Source: Branchiostoma floridae (Eukaryota > Chordata > Leptocardii > Amphioxiformes > Branchiostomatidae). Taken from it: DNA of 64,000 nt. This document shows positions 11,566-22,000 of the stretch, one piece after another. The stretch lies in assembly GCF_000003815.2 (NCBI RefSeq), contig NC_049993.1, positions 16,636,897 through 16,700,896 of the forward strand. Reading direction: 5' to 3'. Below the pieces are notes generated by a model. That model was not told the origin of the DNA. It was given only the letters and a program-made list of their open reading frames with translations, and made no database searches. Each line of letters starts with the position of its first letter. Positions within the stretch are counted from its first letter, which is position 1. The position numbers and the translations under genes are program-made.

Positions 11566-12160
11566 AGAAATTCACGATGATAGATTTATTTCTGTGATGT
11601 TCATGTACAAGATAAACTACTATGCTGAACATCTTATTTTGTACAAAGACAGTCCTGTAGGGTAAGAAAATTCATGTGATCAACTGGCCATGGGTCCATT
11701 CGTGTGCTACCAGTTAACTTAGTTGACCTTTATTCGTTGTGTAGCTATATTCCTCTATTTACAAAAACAGGATATGCGTAGAAGAATTCACGATGATAAA
11801 TTTATTTTCTGTGAGAGAAAGATGTTCATGTACACTACAAGACAAACCATTGTGGTGGACATATTATTTTGTACAAAGACTCTTGTAGGTTAAGAATATC
11901 CATGTGATCAACTGGGTCCATTTGTGTGCAACAGTTAACTTTAGTTGACCTTTTTTCGTTGTGTAGCTACATTCCTTTATTTACAAAAATGGGATATGCG
12001 TAGAAGAATTCATGATGATAAATTTATTTCTGTGAGAGAAAGATGTTCATGTACATGTACAAGACAAAGTACTGTGGTGAACATCTTATTTTGTACAAAG
12101 ACTCCTGTAGGTTAAGAAAATCCATGCGATCAACTGGGTCCATTTGTGTGCTTAAACCTA
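11566..12160 (+). repeat. ~215 bp tandem repeat, about 2.7 copies, in the SMC2 3'UTR
   Basis: Units begin near 11567, 11779 and 12001 with AGAA(GAA)TTCACGATGATA. They share ATTTATTTCTGTGA, TGTTCATGTACA, TTATTTTGTACAAAGAC and TGTGATCAACTGG. Copies are roughly 85-90% alike by eye, and the third is truncated after the TCAACTGGGTCC block. Confidence 0.9.
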
Positions 12161-12611
12161 TAGTTATTTAAATCACACTCTCATTGTATGGTGTTGTCAG
12201 ACCTGAGACTGATGTAGAAGCAGTAAGAATAGGTTAGGGGTTTTGTCAGGAAAAACAAGACTCAGTTTAAGATGATCTGAAAGACCTCATTTTTTTCTGT
12301 CTTGCCTTGTTTTATTCCATTTGAAACTCATCATCATTTGAAAGTGCAGCCCTGAAATTCTTTTTATCAACAAATAACTTTTCCTTCCTTACATATACTT
12401 CATGTGCCAATCATGTAATTAGAGATTCAACATCTCCAATTTGAAAACAAGTTTATGAATAAGATAATTTTCTCAACAATGTTTTCTTGTTTGTTCAAAA
12501 CAGACATCCTTCTCATCTGTCCTCTGTAAACTCTATGCTCTTTCTCTTCACTGTCCACAGCAATGGAATGTACATTTTTAATGGATCTCTCCATTTTTTA
12601 CCCAAACAATG

Positions 12612-12617
12612 AATAAA
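12612..12617 (+). terminator. SMC2 poly(A) signal AATAAA
   Basis: AATAAA lies ~1.05 kb after the SMC2 stop, past the tandem repeat, followed by a T-rich stretch. A second AATAAA at ~12735 is an alternative. Confidence 0.5.
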
Positions 12618-12779
12618 ATCTTTTGTTACTTTGAAGTCTTTTGTTTTTTGAAATCACTATGTCATCCATTTCTTTCTATTGCTAGGTACATGTTAATTCT
12701 TAATCTGATAGTGATAGAGTATGTCTGTTTATGAAATAAAGATGTTATTGCATTAGATTATACATGTATTATCAACAGC

Positions 12780-12990
12780 CACCAACTCTGAGTATTAACA
12801 AAAGAGTAAAAAGCAAAGCCATGAGTTTTATACAGTCAAACCTGTGCATGGGATCACCTGTACATAAGGACCACCTGCCCAATGTAACCACTTTTTGCTG
12901 GTCCCATACATAATTTTTCCCATTGACATAAACATTAAGAATGCTGTCTATACAATGTAGTGACCACATGTACCTGCCCACATAGACAAG
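12780..12990. repeat. Probable dispersed repeat between SMC2 and PNKP 3' ends
   Basis: The non-coding stretch carries CAGTCAAACCTGTGCATGGG and alternating ACCACCTGCCCA / TGACCACATGTACCTGCCCA motifs. This layout looks like a dispersed element with diverged internal repeats. No second copy exists in this window, so the call rests on its texture only. Confidence 0.4.
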
Positions 12991-12992
12991 AT

Positions 12993-12998
12993 TTTATT
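12993..12998 (-). terminator. PNKP poly(A) signal AATAAA
   Basis: TTTATT on the + strand reads AATAAA on the - strand, 55 bp after the PNKP stop codon at 13053-13055. It lies at the edge of the repeat at 12780-12990. Confidence 0.55.
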
Positions 12999-13052
12999 GG
13001 CCCCTGAGTGTCTTCTTGGTCAGTTTGACTACACTTTTTAAATGTAGTTTTG

Positions 13053-16000
13053 TTATGTCCAGCATTTAAACAGGTCCTCATCTGCCTTCCTATCAAAATG
13101 AGCCTGAAATTCGATTGTCTTGACTTCAGTGAACCCTTCCGCTGTCGTCGGCTCCTCAAAGTTTTTCTTGAAGACGTTGTAGGCAACGTCTGGGATCCGG
13201 CGAACTGTCCCCTTGGTTTGTGTCTGGCGGAAGTAGTTCAGGTGGTGGGCAAGGTCAAATGGGGTCACCAGGTGAAAACACCTGACAGGAACACCTGCAG
13301 GTGTTAAGGATACATGTGTCAGGGTGATTACAGACTTACAAGTAGCTCCGACATTCCCCTACGATCAATTCCTTTAATTGTGCTACACAAACTTTTATCT
13401 CTGGTTTGAACAGAGATCAATCAAAGATGGCAACAACCTAAGAGCTTACAGTTGACTACGATGGACTGCATAATTAATGAGGAATCATTTCCAATTCAGA
13501 CTAGGTTTGATGTTATGAAGGTATTTCTTTTCATTCTAAAGTCAATAGATACATTGACAAGTTTGACAAGTTTTATTGCAACATGTACGACATAGCAGCT
13601 GATAGCTGAATTGCGTCGACATTCACATAATACAAACAGCTGTAGTAAAAAAAACGGGCACACTATTAAAAACTTTACATAATGTCCTACAAGCAATTCT
13701 TTACTAGAATATTGTAGGGTATTCGTCTTAAAATTTATAATAAGTATAATATATCAAGTTGCCATACAAACGCTGTATCATTACTGAGTAATAAACATAT
13801 CAGAAGCGGTTTCTAATGAGTAATTACTTATTCAGTAAGTATACCAGGTATGGTATCGGTGAGTTCTTATGTCTGTTAGTTCGGCAAAATGGAATGTCCA
13901 GTTTCTCAGAACTGCGAGTGGTACGTCCCATCGTTTGCTGTCTGGATGGGGGGAGCCAGTCCCGGAACTCTGATGACCGTAGTAACGACTCCGCGAATGT
14001 AGTGCAGATACTCATCCGTCGGTCTGCTAAGGTGTTGAGGTCAAGTGAGGAGAGTGCCGAAGCATAGTCAGTATATTGAGTTCCGAGGATAATCCTGCAA
14101 GCTCTCTTTTGAATTCTCTCAAGTTTTGCTGTTTGGACCTTGGTGAGTGACGAGTGCCACGCCGGTGCCGCATACTCAAGCGCGGGTCTCACATACGACG
14201 TGTATACTGACTTAAGGTCTGGGACAGACACACCAAAACGCTTGAGCCGGCGAATCATGTGCAATCTCCTGTTGGCTGACGTGAGCATGTTACCGACTTG
14301 AATGTCCCATTTCAGGTCATTTTGAACAGTCAGACCCAGCACTTTGACGTGTAGCACGCACTTCAGGGGTTGTTCACTGATCATCAGTGGTTGCGGAGGG
14401 GGGCGTGTCTTCATGAAGCACACACGGAGTACGAAACATTTCTTTGGATTCAATGCCATCTTGTGGTCGCTGACCCATGTGGTAAGGTTGTCCAAAGTAG
14501 GTTGCAGCGTACATGGCTGACGTACTAACCGGGTCTGTGCAATGTTCATGTCGTCGACAAACTTCCAACGGTTGGCGAGATCGCGTAGAGCACCATCAAT
14601 TAATGCCATGAAAATAACAGGTCCAAGAAGAGTTCCTTGAGCTACTCCGCAGCTGAGGTAGAGCCAGTCCGAGAGTTCTCCCTGGTACATCACTCTCTGC
14701 CGTCTGTCGGTAATAAAGCTACAAATCCAAGGGATGACAGAGGGCCGAACACCAAGATCAAGTAAGGAACGAATAGCAATGGTATGGTCCACTTTGTCGA
14801 AAGCTTTGGACAGATCGGTGGTAACAAGGGTGCAGATGGACTTTGACACTGAAGTGGATTTGTACAGGAAGTCCACTAAACTGACCAGCGCGTGTGTTGT
14901 CGATCTGCGCTTCCTTCCACCAAACTGGCGGGGATCAAGCTTTGGAGAAATGTCTTGTAGTATCCAATTTGTCACAAAGCGTTTGCAGAGTTGCGAAGTT
15001 CGTCGATGTTTGGAGGGCTGGACTTTGGCAATGGAACCACGTTGGCTTCTTTCCACTGACGGGGTACGGTGCCTTCTTTCAGCGACGTGTTGAGTAAGTC
15101 ACACAGAGGGGTGCTCAGTTCACACGCGAATTCCTTGAGGAAGAAGGCAGGCACGTTATCAGGTCCGGGACTCTTATAAGTGTTGGTGGCACGTAGGTGT
15201 GAGTAAACATCCCATTCCTGGATAACAGGTAACGGTTGGGCCGGAAGGAATGATGGTAGAGATGACAGCTCAAGACATTACATTACAAGACTAGTACTGT
15301 GTTACAAGTACATTCTCTCATAAGCAAAGTACTGTATAGGGAAAATTACTACTGGTTCAGCCACTGACATCCCAACAAGCGAGGCAGACCGTACCTGCTT
15401 TCTTGGCTATAGTGATGTACTCTGCCCTGGCAGCCTTGCTGCTGTTGGTGTTGTCAATCACAACGCTCTTGCCACTCTTCAGAGCATCTTTGCTGACCTG
15501 TATTGATAAAGGAAGTGCTACTTAAAACAACAGTCTGAAATCCAACCTTTCATGCAGAGATCCTATAGCCTGGATGGCAGTGGGATCTTTCGTCTTCCAC
15601 TGTCTTCGAAAAAGGAGTCGAATCCAATAACCCAGGATCTAGAGTTAGCTTTTACTAGTTTTCGACTGGAGTAGACACTTGTGATATTGTATTTTACACT
15701 ATTTGAATCTTTTATGTTACCTGCAATTAGCCCACGGGCAAGAATTTGCAATTAACTTGACTTCGTTAGTATTGATACCTGCCACATTATCTACTCCCGC
15801 TAAAGCTGAGAGTAGAGCACCTCTGCTTGTGAGTACTGGTAGTCTGATTACCATACTCTAGCTACAACATACTCCTTTATACTTCCTTTCCATGATAAGC
15901 AAGCGAAAAGGGACAGCCAGCGGTACCTACAGAGAATAGTAACCAGGCTAGCTTTCAAAGATGACAATGGTTTTAAAATCAATACAAACTTGTCAGACTT

Positions 16001-19000
16001 TCAGATTGAGTAAGTCTTCGTAGTAGGAATTGTATGTTTGTGACACAAAAAGTACTGTACATACATATTATGTTTATTCAGCTGTAGTGCTGGTATATAG
16101 ATAACCTTCCTTCATAAAGCTTTTCTGGCATTACCTGTACAAAGCTCAGTCTTACCTGCTGACACTTGGCCTGTGTCTTGAGGGTGTCCCTGTTGATTGC
16201 AGTGTAGCCGTGAGCCACTAGATGGCACTTGCAGAAGGTGCTCTTGCCTCCCGCGGGCAGGGCCACCATGACAACCATCTCCTGTTTCTTTGAGATAAAA
16301 AAAAACATTTTGTAGAGGACTTTTTATGGTGGAATGAATGGCCTTGGGAGTGGAGTGAACACCTTGTATTCATTGGTCATGACTTAGATTTACAAATGGT
16401 ACATACTGTTGTTTTTTTCGCTTTGCACTCAGTATAAAGGAAAGAGTATGGGCAATACATTTATGGTACATGTAGTTGAGCACACCACTATCTGTGAGCT
16501 AGCTCCTTCCTGTAGTGATTGCACAAAGTTGTGTGGCCCAAGGGCTTGGAAATGGAGATGGGCACTCCAATATCCTCTTTGTATAGCGCAAGGAGGGTTT
16601 TGGCCAAGTTGACTTTCAGGAGCATTAGCCTAAAGTTTAGGAAATTGATATTGAAGAAATAGAACTTGGAATTCCCCTGACCTTGGAATGGTATTCCGTT
16701 GTGCCCTTGCCGGCAGGGTGGTTGGACAGGAAGTGTTTTGGGTCGAAGGTTCTCCACTCGAACGGAGCAGGTGCCTCTCCCAGGAAGAACTCCTCAGGTG
16801 TGAAGAACTTCACTCCTGTAAAAAGAACAAACAGCTGTGAGGAATTAAGCGTAATGTTAGATTTACTGTGACATTCAATTTGTTTGTGTGATTTGCCTGG
16901 CATTCTCCATTATGTTTGGAAGTCATGATTTTAGTTGCAATTTGGGTACAGAAAAGGGAAACTCAAAATCAGTGTCACTGATGTCGAAGATAGGTGTTAC
17001 CTGAATTGCCTGAATTCCAAAATCATATCAAGTTGCTTCAAGAACTGCTGTTTGGAGTATCTTATTACCTGGATGTTCAACATAACCCAATGTTGTGAAG
17101 GGTCTTATGTAACTACATGATGAACAAGCAATGGAATCTTTAAAAGATATGCCAAGGCTATAACACTCACCCAGGTTGGCAGCAAACTTGCGATCGGAGC
17201 AGTTGAAGTCCTTGGGTTTACCCGGAGCCCAGTCTTTTGCCCTCCCTGCTGCATCCCCTGTGAGAAACAATAGTCACAAATTAATTTCAAGACAGGAAAA
17301 ATTGACAGAGAACAGCTTGTGGTCATTTTATTTTCATTTCAGGGAATGAAAAGTCTTTAACTCTTCTCTATCGCTACAGCCCATGTAAAGCTAGTAAGCA
17401 GCCACTATCCTCTGAATGAGGCGAAATGTAACTCTTTTTTTTGTGGCTGGTAGTGCAACACAGCTTGCCAGTGCTGAAGTATAATGCAGCATGTTGCTTC
17501 ATCTCAACGTGGTAGAATTGCGCCCCCAGGCGTCATTGGGGAGAATTTCACCACTGTTCCCAGACTGCACTGCGGCTGCGGCGCTTGGAGCAGAACTGTC
17601 ACGGCAAAAAATCTTACCTCCACCCGCCCAAGCTGGCAACACAATGAACTCTAGTACAGCTATCAAAACTCTCACAATCACATGACGCTAAAGCTTGTTA
17701 TTGTTTTCTAAGATATCATTACACGCAGTAACCCAGTCATATGGTTCACCTTGTATCTAGGCAAGTCATTAGTATATAGCAGGATTTATTCTCCTTTTTG
17801 ATGAGTGTGTTGGGCTGTACTTACCCACATATGTGCAAGAGTTGCGATCCACCACCACTCCCTGGTTCGCTTCCCGCTCCATGTAGTCCCACATTCCTGT
17901 GCTCGGCTTACGGTACTCACTCTCACCTGTGGAGATGAACACCTGGGGGAAAATACAACAACAACAGAAATTTAGAACATCAGCACCTTTTGATCCTTCT
18001 GCATATGTGTTCGCAAATGACGAGATGTAGGTTTCCCAGCATTCCTTGCAATACACATTCCTCTAATCTGTTAATTCATTAGCTAGGCTTAATAGTGTAG
18101 TGGTCAACTGAGAATGGGACCGGTAATGATTAGTTTCATCCTACTTTGGGAGTTGGTTAGATAGACACAAAAAGATAGACCATTCTCCTATGTCATACCT
18201 TGTCTGTGACCTACACAACTGTACCTTGAGGTTTCCACTTTCAGCCAATCAGAGAATTGCTAAGTATTATTTTTCAGTGGGGGTAAAGTTGATTCACTGA
18301 TTGGCTGACAGATGGCAAGAGGCTAAGCCCACAAAAGTACAGACCTCTGCCCAAATATAGCCACAGAGCGACTGTTGGATTAGTACGTAGCTCTGTGGCT
18401 ACACCAAATATAGGCTTTGCATTGAAAAAGGATACAGACATAGCATTTCCTTTCTGCTAAGGTGGGAGCCTAAAAAGACATGCCCCACCTGTACAGGTAT
18501 GCAGAGTGCACAGATGATGTCCTCTATCTTCTGCAGCAGTCCCTTCACATCCTGCTTCCCCTTCTCTATCCCGCCCTGATTGGTGAAGATCACGACCTTT
18601 GACCCTGCCTTGTGCAGCTCCCTCAGCCTATCAGGGACGTTTCTGCAGGTCAAAGTTGACTCCTGGTTGTAGAGGAACTTCCAGTCTGAGGGGCCTGGGT
18701 GTAATGGGGTGAAGTTGTTTTATGAAATCATGCCATACTCTTACCAAAGTTATATGATGTCCTTGCTCTTACCTGGTATCCTAGTCTAATATTATGGTTT
18801 GGCCCAGCAGTAGCCAGCACTCTTTGGATGGGCTCTTCTTGGGGCAGAAAAGGCTTTCTGCCATCTGGGTGATCTTTGGCTACAGAGCTACCAGAAGAAC
18901 AGGATGGATTCCAGCTGTGCTAAATGGTCTTATTTTATCGGCGGTTTTATTTCATGGTACAAATGTGGTAGGGGAAAATGCTTGCCTGGAATTTGAAGTT

Positions 19001-22000
19001 CGCGGTTGAAACTGTAGTACTGTTAAGTTACAAAACACCTGTTTGCTGTGTTATGATTTTGTGGTAAGAGGTCACCACAAATCTAAAATATAACCACTAG
19101 GGCTGGGTATCGGTACAGCGTACCGGTACAAAACCGGTTTTTCTTATTGAACCGGTCCAGAAAAACCGGACCTGAAAAAAATTGGTGGACCGGATGTTGG
19201 ACCGATTAGAAAATTAAGAGATTATTTTATCAGGCACTCACACGTTTTGGCGCTTGCAGGTGGAAGAAAATAACAAGAGTGAAGTAGAGTGCAGTTTATA
19301 GTAATTTCTACCAAGTTTTACAGCCAATCGTACAGGTGCAGTTAGCATTGTAGGATTTTAGAACGTCAGTGTAAGTCTAATACTCCACCAAACAGATTTC
19401 TTTGTAGTGAAATGAACCATTGGTATGAGTCATACTGAATCAGGTCCAGGTTCAGGTCCGGACCTGGACCTGATCCTCTGGACCTGAACCGGACCTGGAC
19501 CTGAATTTTCTGTACCGGTACCCAGCCCTAATAACCACCAATCTTCTTGGTGAACATTCAAGAACATTCGATATTTACATTACATATCTTGTCCCCATTT
19601 GGTTGCAAGAGGTCCCTGCAAATCTAAAATAAAACCACCAACGCCATAGTTATGTTATGTTAATGTTATGTTATGACGTCAGCGGTGTCCCGGATGTTCT
19701 CCGCCATATTGTTGAAGAGTATCCAGAAGTTATTAAACCGTGCTGCGCTCATCCCTTGCATTCGCGTCGTCCTTTGCGATCCTGGTAGTTCACTACTGAC
19801 GTGGTAGCAGCGATAGGATTCGAACTACCCACCAAGACAAAAAATTGCCGGGATACGCTCCTTAAACGACCGTGATGGCATCGAATCGCACTCGGAAACA
19901 GTGGCCTCTGACAACATCGGAAACCATAACATCATTCGAATCATGGAAAAACAACCTGGTCTACGGCCTATCGCTTGATCCCAACTTTGCTCCCTTTCTC
20001 GCCCCCGGCGCCACGTGGCAAAAGCAGAGCCGAGGGGTGGAAAATCGCGGCTTAGTGGCTGACGGTGAAGACGTCCCGGAAGCTCAGAGGAAAACAGCAG
20101 CACAGAAGGCCGCCATTTTGGACATTTTCGCGTCGTCCTTTGCGATCCTGGTAGTTCACTACTGACGCAAGAACATTCGATATTTACAGATCTGTACGGT
20201 ATGTTATCCCGACCTGTAGGAAAGGTGCGCCCACTCTTGGTGGTGATGATGGTACTGTCCATGTCGAACCCCACCACCTGACTCCTCCCGGGGAGGCCAG
20301 GCCCATCCAGTACTATCAGGGGCTTCAGGCCCTTACTCCCCGGGGGGCCCACTTCCCTCCAGCTGGCTTCATACCTGAGGACAGGAAGAAAAACAAATAG
20401 GCAGGGCTCGAAATACCACCTGCATATGCACCTTAGTGCAGGTAAAATTGGATCTGTGCAGGTATTTCTGGTGTCTACCTGCACCTAACCTGCACTGCTC
20501 CATGTACTGGGTTTTATACATAAATGTCCAATGAATAGTATGATGTAGATGTATGATTGTTATTAGCTGCATTGACTGTTACCACTTATAAAGTATAACA
20601 GAAAAAATAGCTATAGTTCCTGAACAATTTCAGTATGATCCATACTTCCTAAATTCATAGTGGTGCAGGTAAAATTTGTCTGGAGCAGGTAATTTTCAAT
20701 GTTACCTGCACCAGTGCAGGTATGCAGAAAAAAGTATTTCGAGCCCTGAAATAGGTAACTGATGGTTACCTCTCATCTGGAGACATTTACATCACTTTTT
20801 CGCCAGAGGGATTAACCCTCTCAACACGTCATAAAAATTTTTCCTGTATACCATATACGACATATAATTTCAGTCTATACAGGTGTCAATTAGTACTTTT
20901 TGTGTATTATTATTACAGCTGTTATGTAAGGAGTAGACTAGGAAAACTATATATTGCTGGAAAGCTCACAGAATGGCCTTTCCAAAACAAGCAAAATAAA
21001 TATCATACCATCAATCTGAGGACAGCAATCGTCATGGAAACCACTCAAAAACACATTTGCAACACTCTCAAAAAAAGCTTCACAAAAGAAAACATTTGGC
21101 TAGGGACTGAGTTTTTTGTGTCATTTATCATAAAACTATGTAGAAATACTCAATTATACATACACAATGCTGGTATGCTGTTAGAATGACCAAAAACTAA
21201 AAATCAAAGCATGATTTCAAATAAGTTCAGTGTTGATAAACAAATGTTCACCCCAATAAACAGTTGTGCCCCCCTCCCCACACCTGTAGTTGTACTATTG
21301 AAATAATGAATATGCCTTGTGCTAAATGGCAAATTATTTTTCTGGATGTTCTCCACATATCAGGGAGTCAAATAAATCCTATTACTTATGACTTGGGTAG
21401 AGAAAAAGGTATCAGAGTATCTAAAATGTCAATTGAGACCAGTGACCTTTCTGACCTGACCTGGTCCTCCTCATGCCCAAGAAAAACAACAAGGAAGCAT
21501 GCATGTAGAACTCATTAGACACGGTGATATCAGCTCATTTGATCTCAACAAAAACAGCTGGGTGTTTGCCTTGCTGTCCCTCAAGGATTTCCCTGTCATC
21601 ACTCCTGTAAGCCACCAACAAAATTATCCACCAAATTGTCTCCATTTCTGCTAAATTTACTAAATAAACCTGTAGAAAACTGAAGCCAAAACACACGCTG
21701 GAGGCCTCAGAAACAGGGCTCAAATGCTACATCCCTTCTGGTTGGTCAAAGATACAAGCATCCTGATTGGCAGACTCTGCCAAATTTCCCATTTCACAGT
21801 AGTCAGTTTGAATTTCCCGCCGGAATTAAACCTGAAGCCACGATCGTGGCTTCTCGCGTCCTATGGGAAAGCCACGATAGTGGCTTCTCGTGCTGAGAGG
21901 GTTAAAGAAGCAATCTACATCTGGCTTTACAACCATCCCTGAACAGAGACGGTGGGCGCCATAGACTTCCTGCAACCTATAATCCACTGCTTACTGAGTC

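Noticed and set aside
20902-21189. A 95-codon open frame as piggyBac transposase
   Set aside because: No DDD/DDE catalytic pattern or transposase motif; the element is too short to be autonomous.
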